Shown piece after piece: positions 18,355 through 26,826 of a stretch of 64,000 nucleotides of DNA; within the stretch, counting starts at the first letter, position 1, and the number at the start of each line of letters is the position of its first letter. The notes under the pieces are model-generated. The model saw only the letters and a program-made list of their open reading frames with translations, was not told the DNA's origin and made no database searches. This DNA comes from Bin80 sp965261255 (GTDB taxonomy: Bacteria; Bacteroidota; Rhodothermia; Rhodothermales; Bin80): positions 1,736,001 to 1,800,000 of the forward strand of contig CBDHCQ010000004.1 of assembly GCA_965261255.1 (NCBI GenBank). Direction: 5' to 3'. The position numbers were made by a program, and so were the translations under genes.

Positions 18355-19456
18355 TTATTGCAGCAGATAAGCCTTAATGAACGCATCCAGATCCCCATCC
18401 ATCACTGCCTGAACATTAGTCATTTTGAGTTCTGTGCGGTGGTCATTTACCATTGTATACGGCTGGAATACATACGAGCGAATCTGGCTGCCAAAATCAA
18501 TCCGTTTCTTTTCCGCTGAACGCTTGTTCTTCTCCTCCTCCTGGATTGCCTGTTCCAGGCGATAGACGCGGCTCTTGAGCATAGTCATAGCACGATCTCT
18601 GTTCTGGCGCTGGCTGCGCTCCTCAGTACATTCTGCCGCGACCCGGACCCGTTCACCATCCGAAAGTGCCCCTGTCCAAATCAGCCGTACTCCGGTCTCC
18701 AGTTTGTTTACGTTTTGCCCACCTTTGCCTCCGGAGCGGAAAGTTTGCAACTCAATATCAGCAGCACGTAAATCAATCTCGATGGTGTCATCAATCTCAG
18801 GATAGACAAATACACTCGCAAACGATGTGTGACGACGTGCATTTGAATCAAACGGGGAGATGCGTACAAGCCGATGCACTCCAGATTCAGCCTTCAGGTA
18901 TCCATAGGCAAAATCCCCCTGAATCCCCAGCGAGGCGCTTTTGATGCCTGCTACATCGCCCTCCTGGTACCCAAGCAATAGCACTTTGAAGCCTTGCTGT
19001 TCGGCATACCGAGTGTACATGCGTAGTAGCATTTCAGCCCAGTCCTGGCTCTCCGTACCTCCCGCTCCCGGGTTAATCGTCAGGATGGCGTTACGCCGAT
19101 CGTCTTCTCCCGCAAGCATGCTCCGCAGCTCTAAGGATTCGACGGATTCAAGTAGAGCCCGGAAGCTTGCCGCTATATCCTGCTCAAGGTCCTCCCCTTC
19201 TTCCTCCGCAATTTCTAATAACGTAGAAATATCCTCCGAATGCTCAGATACAACCTCGTACGCATCAAGCCACGTTTTTTCCGACGCGATCGCGCGCTCG
19301 GTGGCTTGTGCTGCCTCCGCATCGTCCCAGTAACCCGGCGCCAGGCGTTTCCTGTTTAGTTCCTCAACACGTTCTGACCGTTTGGCCAAGTCAAAGATAG
19401 CCCCCGAGCACGCGCGCACGCTCCAGTAAGCCTTCTATTTCAGGTCGGGGTATCAT
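18355..19456 (-). CDS. prfB: Peptide chain release factor 2 with programmed +1 frameshift
   Basis: RF2 terminates translation at UGA and UAA. The coding sequence is in two frames. Translation starts at ATG 19456 and reads 21 codons (MIPRPEIEGLLERARVLGGY then L) to an in-frame TGA at 19393-19391, then continues in the +1 frame from GAC (19392-19390). The joined product is 366 residues, exactly the usual RF2 length. The anticodon-like SPF motif falls at about 200-202 and the catalytic GGQ at about 245-247 in RSGGKGGQNVNKL. The frame downstream could be misread as a shorter 354-residue gene starting at 19419. It is the first gene of prfB-nadB. The identification and the frameshift are both well supported. 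Confidence 0.95.
19390..19405 (-). promoter_or_regulatory. prfB: prfB autoregulatory +1 frameshift site
   Basis: On the minus strand the sequence reads GGGGGCTATCTTTGAC. This is the known prfB element: an internal Shine-Dalgarno-like GGGGG, a short spacer, the slippery CTT codon and a UGA stop followed by C. When RF2 is scarce, the ribosome pauses at UGA and slips from CUU to UUU to continue in the +1 frame. Frame tracing from ATG 19456 confirms that the TGA is in frame and that RF2 homology starts right after it. Confidence 0.93.
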
Positions 19457-19703
19457 TGTCAAGTATGCTGTTGACTTCTTTGCTGGCCTTAGGCGTCAAT
19501 GCCCCTCAACGCTAAGCACTCCAACAGTGGTATGATGAAATCACGGGAGGGTCACACGCTTTTCTTAGTCGCATGTTCCTAGAGGTCTGTTATTTCAATT
19601 GATCTCTCCTTCCAATCTTGAATCGCCTTTGGGCCTAACTTATCTTTAGCCATCGGTCCTCCACACCGTATACCATTCGCCCCATATTTCGACAACGTTC
19701 ATT

Positions 19704-20180
19704 ATGACTCGTACAGTATCTGTTTCGCTACTCTTTGTCCTGTTGGCCATACCCGTGGCGGCGCAGGATTCTGTTACAGACAGACTTCGTTTTAAGTTAT
19801 GGACCGATTGCGCCCCCCTTCTCTTAGTCGTAGAAGATTTACCTCCCGATGCTGCGGATATTGGATTGACGCGCCAATCCATTGAGACGCTTGTCGGCAA
19901 CAGACTCCGCGCTGCCCAGATATACTCCACGGAGGGGGGTACTCCCTATCTTCACGTCAATGTGAGTGTTAGAGGAGGGCATCACAGTATTGTTTTCAAG
20001 GTCGGTAAGAATGTAACTGATTCCAATTATTCGTTGCTCTCAGGTTACGCTACGACCTGGAGTCGTGAAAATGGAGGGACCTATGGGGAAAATATCGAAC
20101 TCCTACAGCAGAGTATTTCAGAATTCACTGATGAATTCGTAGACGAATATCTACGTGTAAATGCAGATTCCTGTAAGTGA
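19704..20180 (+). CDS. Small secreted protein of unknown function
   Basis: The 158-residue protein starts with a clear Sec signal peptide (MTRTVSVSLLFVLLAIPVAA, probable cleavage near residue 20-21). The mature part is about 137 residues, with two cysteines (in WTDCAPLLLVVEDLPPD and the C-terminal DSCK) that could form a disulfide. Hydrophobic strand-like stretches such as TPYLHVNVSVRGGHHSIVF suggest a beta-rich periplasmic domain. I do not recognise the family. It stands alone on the plus strand between two leftward units, so it must have its own promoter in the 19457-19703 gap. Confidence 0.7.
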   Translation: MTRTVSVSLLFVLLAIPVAAQDSVTDRLRFKLWTDCAPLLLVVEDLPPDAADIGLTRQSIETLVGNRLRAAQIYSTEGGTPYLHVNVSVRGGHHSIVFKVGKNVTDSNYSLLSGYATTWSRENGGTYGENIELLQQSISEFTDEFVDEYLRVNADSCK

Positions 20181-20221
20181 GATACTCAACATCAACTGTG
20201 CACAACGACCGTAAGCCAGAT

Positions 20222-20256
20222 ATCTGAACTCCCCAGAAATTCAGATGGGCCTTCCG
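20222..20256 (+). terminator. Possible terminator after the small secreted protein gene
   Basis: ATCTGAA (20222-20228) and TTCAGAT (20240-20246) form a perfect 7-bp stem with an 11-nt loop about 40 bp past the stop. GGGCCTTCCGC and then TTTTT follow, so the T-run is separated from the stem and the call is tentative. It sits in the convergent gap with the membrane-protein gene. Confidence 0.35.
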
Positions 20257-20326
20257 CTTTTTGGTGAATCACCTGTGTAGTCTACAGCGCTTCTTGAAGA
20301 ATAAGCAGTCAGTCGCAGTCGCCTCA

Positions 20327-20737
20327 TCAGTTTCCCTTCTGTGGATTCCGAGAATCACGTAACCCGGGAATAAAACGAAGTATTGATTTGGTGAGGCGAG
20401 GAGCAATCAAAGGGTGAATCGAGGAGCCTAATGCCCCACCCGCTATCCCAAGCAACACACCAGGCACCACAGTAATCACAGGGACCAACATGGTCGGAAT
20501 GCCTCCAAAAAGCCCACCGATGATTTCAAGAAGGCGTAGCGTTGGAGCCGATGCCACAATAAACGCATGTACCACAAACAAACACCAAGACAATCCCACA
20601 GCAATTCCCCCAGCAAGCCACCCTCTCTTACAACCAGTAACCCCTGCTACAATGCCCCCGGCAACGCTCCAGGCCCATCCAAACATCAGGTGAAACGCTA
20701 GAGCCGTTACGGTACCCAGCAGAAGCCTTAAGGTCAT
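20327..20737 (-). CDS. Small integral membrane protein of unknown function
   Basis: The 136-residue protein is strongly hydrophobic and Gly/Ala/Val-rich, with three to four predicted membrane helices (about residues 4-22, 24-36, 41-63 and 74-105). It ends in a basic tail (RLTKSILRFIPGLRDSRN). I see no catalytic or family motif. Its ATG overlaps the aminotransferase stop by four bases (ATGA), so it is the last gene of the aldehyde dehydrogenase-aminotransferase unit and is probably expressed with it. A role in transport or membrane anchoring would be guesswork. Confidence 0.65.
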   Translation of the reverse strand: MTLRLLLGTVTALAFHLMFGWAWSVAGGIVAGVTGCKRGWLAGGIAVGLSWCLFVVHAFIVASAPTLRLLEIIGGLFGGIPTMLVPVITVVPGVLLGIAGGALGSSIHPLIAPRLTKSILRFIPGLRDSRNPQKGN

Positions 20738-21915
20738 GCGTTCCTACATTTTTGAGCAAACCTGGCGATTCGGCGACTAGCTTCTGCTACCTTGTCATCG
20801 GCCGTAGCATAAGAACAACGTACGAATCCTGCACCACTTGGCCCAAAAGCATCACCCGGTACCACAGCTACGGACTCCTCACGAATCAAACCCTGTGCAA
20901 AGTCTTCCGAACTCAGCCCCGTTGATCGGATATCAGGGAAACAGTAAAATGCCCCTTCCGGCTCGAACGTACTGAGTCCAGCTGCCCGCAAGGCGTCCAC
21001 AAGCACCCGCCTGCGGCCGTCGTACGCCTGACGCATACGTTCAACGTCAGGGGCACATTCCTGGATTGCAGCAAGTGCACCGTACTGGGCCATGGTTGGT
21101 GCACTCATAACCATATACTGGTGCACCTTATAGAGTCCACTATAGATTGAATAGGGTGCAACAGCATAACCGAGGCGCCAGCCGGTCATGGCATACGCTT
21201 TCGAAAATCCGCCTAGAATAATGCTCCGTTCACGCAAGGACTCAACTGCCCACGCACTGGCATGTCCAGTCGACTTCGCTTCACCGTAAATAAGCTGATC
21301 ATATATCTCGTCCGAAAGCAGTATAAGATCATGTGCTTCCGCCAGGGCAGCAATTTCCTCGAGTGTTTCCCGTTTCAGGACTGCCCCCGTAGGATTATTC
21401 GGATAACCTATAAAAATCATCCGGGTACGTGGGGTTATCCTGCTGGCAATATCTTCAGCTGTGACCTCAAAGTTTCTTTTTGCACTGGTCGGTACATGCA
21501 CTACCTGACCATGCGCAAACCTGGCAAGAGGGCCGTAAGACACGAAGCATGGCTCCGGTATCAGCACCTCGTCCCCGGGATTAAGCAAAGCCAGCATGGC
21601 TAACTCCATAGCCTCACTGACACCAACCGTAATCAAAACTTGATCTGCTTCGACAGGGTATCCGTACAAACCATTGAGATGCGCCGCAATTGCTTCACGA
21701 AGTTCAATCAATCCTGCATTAGACGTGTAACCCGTCTTGCCTGCCGCTAGGGAGGCAACCGCTGCATCAATCGCTGCATTGGGGGTTACAAAGTCAGGTT
21801 CACCGATCCCCAGTGAAATCACGTCGTCCATCGTGGCCGCAATATCAAAGAAGCGGCGAATTCCGCTCGGAGGAACTGACTGGATATGTTTTGCTAGCAT
21901 TCTTGAGTATGTCAA
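20734..21915 (-). CDS. PLP-dependent aminotransferase, class I/II
   Basis: This is a fold-type I aminotransferase of the aspartate/aromatic group. The PLP lysine is K239 in GGFSKAYAMTGWRLGY. YPNNPTGAVL (171-180) is the cofactor/substrate block with N173, and SDEIYDQLIYGE (201-212) carries the ring-binding Asp. SLGIGEPDFVTP is the N-terminal family motif. The 393-residue length is normal. The first possible codon is TTG at 21915, overlapping the dehydrogenase stop (TTGA) and preceded by AAGGGG; an in-frame ATG at 21900 would give 388 residues and is equally plausible. Coupling to an ALDH7-type dehydrogenase suggests amino-acid catabolism, possibly lysine or aminoadipate, but the substrate is not determined by sequence. 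Confidence 0.88.
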   Translation of the reverse strand: MTYSRMLAKHIQSVPPSGIRRFFDIAATMDDVISLGIGEPDFVTPNAAIDAAVASLAAGKTGYTSNAGLIELREAIAAHLNGLYGYPVEADQVLITVGVSEAMELAMLALLNPGDEVLIPEPCFVSYGPLARFAHGQVVHVPTSAKRNFEVTAEDIASRITPRTRMIFIGYPNNPTGAVLKRETLEEIAALAEAHDLILLSDEIYDQLIYGEAKSTGHASAWAVESLRERSIILGGFSKAYAMTGWRLGYAVAPYSIYSGLYKVHQYMVMSAPTMAQYGALAAIQECAPDVERMRQAYDGRRRVLVDALRAAGLSTFEPEGAFYCFPDIRSTGLSSEDFAQGLIREESVAVVPGDAFGPSGAGFVRCSYATADDKVAEASRRIARFAQKCRNA

Positions 21916-23441
21916 ACAAATTCAACCCCTTGCGCCAGAGGAAGATTATTGCCGTAATTAATAGTGTTCGTGGTACGGCGCATGTAATTTTTCCATGCAT
22001 CTGAACCGCTTTCGCGTCCACCACCGGTTTCTTTCTCACCTCCGAATGCTCCACCGATTTCAGCACCGCTGGTACCTATGTTCACGTTGGCTATACCGCA
22101 ATCACTGCCGGTCGGGCCGCAGAAGACTTCTGCTTCCAGAACATTATCCGTAAATATCGCACTAGCAAGTCCCTGGGGTACACCATTCTGAATCTCAATT
22201 GCCTGATCCAACCGGTCGTACTCGTGTACATAGCAGATCGGAGCAAATGTTTCTGTCCGTACAATAGGAGCATCGGGAGAAATCTCAACCAGGGCGGGAT
22301 TTACATAAGCCCCGTTTGCAGGTACCCCTGTGGTTACGCGTCTTCCACCATGAACACGTCCCCCCTGTTCGACAGCCAGCTCTAGTGCTCCCTGCATTGC
22401 AATTGCGGCCTCCTCATCAATGAGCGGCCCAATCAATACTCCCGGGTCACGTGGGTCCCCAATGCGTATTGATGCCCACGCACTAAGCAAGCGTGAAATT
22501 AACTTGGCCTTAATACTCTTGTGAACAATAAGGCGGCGCAGTGTGGTACACCGCTGCCCTGTCGTACCAACAGCAGCAAAGGTAATGGCTTTTACAGCAA
22601 GATCTAGGTCTGCACTCGGAGCAACGATCAGTGCATTATTACCCCCTAACTCCAACAATGACCGACCGAGGCGTTTGGCCACACGCTGACCTACAGCCCG
22701 CCCCATTGCTATTGACCCCGTTGCCGAAATGAGTGGTAACTTAGGAGAATCAACTAGGGCTTCACCAACAACCCGACCACCGTTGATCACTACACTTAGT
22801 GCGTCTGGAGCATCTTCAAAGTCACGGATGACCCTCACAAGCAGATTATGGCACGCCAGCGCACAGAATGGAGTTTTCTCGGAGGGTTTCCAAACGACTG
22901 GATCTCCACAGACCAGTGCAAGCGCAGCATTCCATGACCACACGGCAACTGGAAAGTTGAATGCTGAGATCACACCTACTGCTCCCAATGGATGCCACTG
23001 CTCCATTAGCCGGTGCTGCGGACGTTCGCTTTGAATCGTCAGCCCGTAAAGTTGGCGACTCAGTCCAGTGGCAAAATCACAGACATCAATCATTTCCTGC
23101 ACCTCTCCTTCTGCCTCCGATTGGATTTTACCTGCCTCCAGGGTGACCAACGCCCCCAATTCTTCCTTGTACTCGCGCAGTAGTTGACCGAACTGTCGGA
23201 CCAACTCTCCACGACGGGGACCTGGGACATTTCTCCAGGAAAGAAATGCTTCATGTGCGGCCCGACAACCCGCCTCCACCTCTGCTGGCATTGCAGTGCC
23301 GACCTGCTGAATCAAGCTCCCATCAATCGGGCTGCAGACATCTATAGGAGACGCACCACCAAGATGTGTAGACGCGCCTATTGCCAACCCGGGCCCTCGG
23401 CCCGCTATTCCAAGAGAATCAAGAAGGGTGTTTGTGGTCAT
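21912..23441 (-). CDS. Aldehyde dehydrogenase, ALDH7 (alpha-aminoadipic semialdehyde dehydrogenase) type
   Basis: This is an NAD(P)-dependent aldehyde dehydrogenase. The catalytic cysteine is C298 in GTTGQRCTTLRRL and the general base is E264 in LLELGGNNA. AFNFPVAVWSWNAA and WKPSEKTP are cofactor-site blocks. GGNNA together with GQRCTTLRR is the pattern of ALDH7A1/antiquitin and AmaB, which oxidise alpha-aminoadipic semialdehyde (piperideine-6-carboxylate) in lysine degradation. The 509-residue length fits. It leads a unit with an aminotransferase and a small membrane protein, joined by four-base overlaps. Lysine catabolism is the best inference, without other lysine genes nearby to prove it. 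Confidence 0.9.
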   Translation of the reverse strand: MTTNTLLDSLGIAGRGPGLAIGASTHLGGASPIDVCSPIDGSLIQQVGTAMPAEVEAGCRAAHEAFLSWRNVPGPRRGELVRQFGQLLREYKEELGALVTLEAGKIQSEAEGEVQEMIDVCDFATGLSRQLYGLTIQSERPQHRLMEQWHPLGAVGVISAFNFPVAVWSWNAALALVCGDPVVWKPSEKTPFCALACHNLLVRVIRDFEDAPDALSVVINGGRVVGEALVDSPKLPLISATGSIAMGRAVGQRVAKRLGRSLLELGGNNALIVAPSADLDLAVKAITFAAVGTTGQRCTTLRRLIVHKSIKAKLISRLLSAWASIRIGDPRDPGVLIGPLIDEEAAIAMQGALELAVEQGGRVHGGRRVTTGVPANGAYVNPALVEISPDAPIVRTETFAPICYVHEYDRLDQAIEIQNGVPQGLASAIFTDNVLEAEVFCGPTGSDCGIANVNIGTSGAEIGGAFGGEKETGGGRESGSDAWKNYMRRTTNTINYGNNLPLAQGVEFV

Positions 23442-23629
23442 CCCGATGTGCTGACACTTAAATAATACTTATACGGATGAAATATGAATTGCGGAATTGA
23501 GGGCATTTTTGTATTACCGCTCGCCCTACTCTTGGACCATGGCAGACAGAGAAAGGATGCCAAGTAATTTCCTCTTCCAAACTTGACGGATCTATTGCCT
23601 AATCCATGAAAAGATTGTCAGAGTAAGAT

Positions 23630-24043
23630 TTACTGCCTTGCTCTGATAGGAGTCAGCTTTTTGCCCCGTTTGTGCTGCTGATAATGGACGCCGCAATATC
23701 CCTTTGCACGGTGTTTACGGTCACATTCCTCAAAACTGCATTTCCGCTTAGAGCGCGCAAATAGGCCGCTCAGTGGCAGTCCCCTTCGGAACTGCGCATA
23801 ATGTCCGCTACACATCCCGCGCGATACAGCATAGATGTCACACTCTTCATACAGACATCTCTCCAGCTTGAGACGTCCACGAAGAGGCCTCATTTCCCGG
23901 CCAGTCATGTACTGCCGGTAATGTCCCTGGCAGAAACCTCTTGCCCGAACAGGAACGTGACAATCCTCAAACTTGCATATGCGATTCCTTCTTCGCATGG
24001 TCCTTCTATATTGCTGAGTATGAATACCTATTTGCGTTTCCAA
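23630..24043 (-). CDS. Protein with three tandem C-x4-C-x9-C-x2-H zinc-binding modules
   Basis: The protein is basic and built of three repeats with identical spacing of putative metal ligands: C23/C28/C38/H41, C63/C68/C78/H81 and C102/C107/C117/H120. Each module reads roughly C-[KLS]-[FY]-E-[DE]-C, then a basic stretch, then [RK]G-x-C-x2-HY-x-Q. The module pitch is 39-40 residues, and RG or KG follows each. The pattern suggests zinc-stabilised nucleic-acid binding. Similar single modules occur in phage HNH-type and WRKY19-like proteins, from general knowledge. The first codon is TTG at 24043; an ATG at 23998 just after AGAAGG would give 122 residues, still containing all modules. It lies alone between the aldehyde dehydrogenase and rpsA. 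Function unknown. Confidence 0.72.
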   Translation of the reverse strand: METQIGIHTQQYRRTMRRRNRICKFEDCHVPVRARGFCQGHYRQYMTGREMRPLRGRLKLERCLYEECDIYAVSRGMCSGHYAQFRRGLPLSGLFARSKRKCSFEECDRKHRAKGYCGVHYQQHKRGKKLTPIRARQ

Positions 24044-24116
24044 TATTCATCGAAACAACAGCACTGTGATATCGAGCAGTACCTCCTGTGATTTTTACTC
24101 GCCAACTGGGGAAGTG

Positions 24117-26669
24117 TTAGCTTGCATCGTCATTGAGCTTTTTGAGTGATTCCAGTCCACTTAGCTCTCCAATTGTAGTTGGTCCACTTGTGGCCTTTTC
24201 ACGCTTGGCATGCTGACGAACAGCTTTTGCCTCTTCGCGGCGTACTGCACGTTTGGCCTCACGTTCACTCTCTTCGATTTTAGCCTTTTCCTGCCGCTCC
24301 TTGGCAGTTTCGCTCATCACGATCTCTTTCTGACCCGCATCTAATCGGATCACCCGCAGATCAACCTCATCCCCCTCCTGGTACGGAGGGAAGCCTGTGC
24401 TGGACTTGTTCTTGAGCTCACGGATGGGTACAAAAGCTTCAACCTCAAGAGGTAATTCCACGGTCAATCCTTTCCGCTCAACCCGCACAACCTTGGCTTT
24501 ATGGTCCGTTCCCGCTTCATAGACTGTTGCGAGGTTTGTCCACGGGTTCGTCTCGATCTGTTTATGACCAAGTGCAATTCGTTGCCGTTTCTCATCGACA
24601 TCAAGCACAACAACCGATAGTTCCTGCCTTTTCTTAACGATCTCACTAGGATGGCGAATCGTTTTGGTCCAAGACAGGTCGGATACATGCACCAGGCCGT
24701 CAATTCCTGGTTCGATCTCAACAAAAACGCCAAAGTGTGTAATATTCCGCACACGACCACGAAGCACCGTGCCCGGGGGGTAGCGCATCGAAATGCCCTC
24801 CCATGGGTTCGTCTCGAACTGCTTCATGCCGAGCGATATCTTTTTCGTGCCGTGATCAATACTCAGCACGGACACTTTCACGACCTGACCGAGCGAAACA
24901 TGCTGCGATGGGTGTCGGATATGGCCTGTCCAGCTCATCTCTGAAACATGCACGAGCCCTTCAATACCCTGCTCAATTTCAAGGAATGCACCATAGTCCG
25001 TTATAGATACAACTTTGCCTTCCACGACATCCCCCGGTTTGTACCGCTCCTCAATATTCTCCCAGGGATGAGGCTGAAGCTGCTTCAGGCCCAACGAAAT
25101 GCGCTGCCGATCCTTATCGTAGTCAAGTACAACGACCTTCAGGTTTTCATCAAGAGAAACCACCTCGGTCGGATGAGATACCCTTCCCCAGGTGAGATCT
25201 GTTATATGCAGCAGACCGTCCACGCCACCAAGGTCAACGAATACGCCAAAGTTTGTGATGTTTTTGGCAACCCCTTCCAGGACTTGTCCGGCTTCCATCG
25301 TGGAGAGAATGCTCTCACGCTGTGAAGCAAGGTCGCGTTCAATGAGTGCCTTATGTGAAACAACTACATTCTCATTGTCGGCATTGATCTTGACGATCTT
25401 GAATTCCATTTTGCGATCAAGGTAGGAATCAAAATCACGTACAGGTCGCATATCGATCTGGGATCCTGGCAAAAATGCCTCCAAACCGTCAATGAGGTCA
25501 ACAATCATTCCTCCCTTGATACGACGGGTTATTGTCCCTTCCAGTACCGTCCCGTTCTCAAATGCTTGTTCAATTCGTTCCCAGCGACGAACTTTTTCTG
25601 CTCTCTCTTTGCTGAGTTGAAGTTGACCATGGTAGTTTTCGAGCCGCTCGACATACACTTCAAGCGTATCTCCCGGATTGACTTCGCCCTCGAATTCATT
25701 CCTAGGGATGATGCCATCACTCTTGAATCCGATATCAATTACGACATCCTTATCACTAACTGAAATAATCTGGCCAGTAATAATCTCATCTTTCACAACG
25801 TCGCTGAGAGAGGCATCAATGAGCTGTGTTAATTCCTCAGCCCGTATCTGCTCTGCTTCACTCGTCTCTTGTCGCTCGTTCAGTTCAGATAGCGGGACGG
25901 TCTCTCCCAAAATGTCACCGGTGTATCCGATCCGCTCCGCACCTTGATCGACTTCCTCAGAGTCTACAGATACCGGTGCTTCTTCCTCTGATGCTTCCGG
26001 TTCAGCTGTTGCCCCCGGCACTTGATCGGATTCAGAAGTTGCAGGATCGGCAGGGACATCCTCACTTGCCTTCGATACTTCCGGTTCAGTTGTTGCCTCC
26101 GGCGCAAGATCGGATTCAGAACCTGTTGGATCAGCAGGGCTATCTTCACTTACCTCCGATGTTTCCGGTTCAGCTGTTGCCTCCGGCGCCAGATCGGACT
26201 CAGTAACAGTTGGATCAGCGGGGCTACCTTCACTCACCTCCGATGTTTCCGGTTCAGCTGTTGCCTCCGGTGCCAGATCGGACTCAGTGCTTGCTGGATC
26301 GGCAGGGCTGTTCTCGCTCGCCTCCGGTGCTTTTGGTTCAGTTGTTGCTTCCGGTGCCTGATCGGATTCAGTGTTAGCTGAATCGGCAGGGCTGTCCTCG
26401 CTCGCCTCCGCTCCTTCCGCTTCAGTTGTCACCTCCAGTTCCTGATCAGACTCAGATGTTGCTGGATCGGCAGGGCTATCTTCGCTCGCCTCCGATGCTT
26501 CTGGTTCGGTTGTTGCTTCCGGTGCCTGATCGGATTCAGAAGTTGGTGGATCAGCAGGAATTTCTTTGGTTACCTCAAGGGTATCATTCTCAGAGGCAAC
26601 GGAGGTTGAAACAAGGTTCTCGTGCGATTCTTCGGATGGAGTTTCGGCTCCTTGTTGTTCTTCAGACAT
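24117..26669 (-). CDS. rpsA: 30S ribosomal protein S1 with long acidic repeat extension
   Basis: S1 binds mRNA on the 30S subunit. Six S1 domains occupy residues about 290-790; their openings read DEIITGQIISVSDKDVVIDI, GTVLEGTITRRIKGG, GQVLEGVAKNITNFG, GDVVEGKVVSITDYG, GTVLRGRVRNITHFG and GTDHKAKVVRVERKG. The C-terminal 60 residues are charged (Glu/Lys/Arg/Ala). Before the S1 domains lies a roughly 280-residue acidic extension not found in typical S1 (about 550-600 residues). It contains six 28-residue repeats and a partial seventh, each with SPADP-like and SDxAPEATxEPE segments. It lies downstream of cmk, the common cmk-rpsA order. The extension is probably disordered; its role is unknown. 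Confidence 0.95.
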   Translation of the reverse strand: MSEEQQGAETPSEESHENLVSTSVASENDTLEVTKEIPADPPTSESDQAPEATTEPEASEASEDSPADPATSESDQELEVTTEAEGAEASEDSPADSANTESDQAPEATTEPKAPEASENSPADPASTESDLAPEATAEPETSEVSEGSPADPTVTESDLAPEATAEPETSEVSEDSPADPTGSESDLAPEATTEPEVSKASEDVPADPATSESDQVPGATAEPEASEEEAPVSVDSEEVDQGAERIGYTGDILGETVPLSELNERQETSEAEQIRAEELTQLIDASLSDVVKDEIITGQIISVSDKDVVIDIGFKSDGIIPRNEFEGEVNPGDTLEVYVERLENYHGQLQLSKERAEKVRRWERIEQAFENGTVLEGTITRRIKGGMIVDLIDGLEAFLPGSQIDMRPVRDFDSYLDRKMEFKIVKINADNENVVVSHKALIERDLASQRESILSTMEAGQVLEGVAKNITNFGVFVDLGGVDGLLHITDLTWGRVSHPTEVVSLDENLKVVVLDYDKDRQRISLGLKQLQPHPWENIEERYKPGDVVEGKVVSITDYGAFLEIEQGIEGLVHVSEMSWTGHIRHPSQHVSLGQVVKVSVLSIDHGTKKISLGMKQFETNPWEGISMRYPPGTVLRGRVRNITHFGVFVEIEPGIDGLVHVSDLSWTKTIRHPSEIVKKRQELSVVVLDVDEKRQRIALGHKQIETNPWTNLATVYEAGTDHKAKVVRVERKGLTVELPLEVEAFVPIRELKNKSSTGFPPYQEGDEVDLRVIRLDAGQKEIVMSETAKERQEKAKIEESEREAKRAVRREEAKAVRQHAKREKATSGPTTIGELSGLESLKKLNDDAS
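25986..26534 (-). repeat. rpsA: 84-bp tandem repeats encoding the S1 N-terminal extension
   Basis: Six complete 84-bp units (26534 down to 26031) and a partial seventh (to about 25986) lie in frame in rpsA. Each encodes 28 residues on the pattern SD[QL]APEAT[TA]EP then ASE-SED-SPADP-TSE. Units differ by several substitutions, the third and fourth copies from the S1 side being most alike (AEPETSEVSE). The unit length is a multiple of three, so copy number can change without breaking the reading frame. Confidence 0.93.
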
Positions 26670-26826
26670 ATGTGTGCACTAAGTGTGCCTAGGCCCGATG
26701 TCAGATATGCTCTGCGGCTCCCCTACAGAAGACACCAGACGGGGGTTTGAAATTTTGAGTGGGTACAGCGTGTAGGGAACCAGACGCTAGGCGTAAACAC
26801 GCGTACCATACCAGCCGAAGTTCAAT

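Noticed and set aside
19383..19419. prfB starting at an internal codon at 19419
   Set aside because: The reading frame upstream of the CTT TGA C site gives the proper RF2 N-terminus and exact family length with a +1 shift.
26022..26381. Cys/Phe/Arg-rich repetitive open frame on the plus strand
   Set aside because: It is produced by the S1 84-bp repeats read on the opposite strand.
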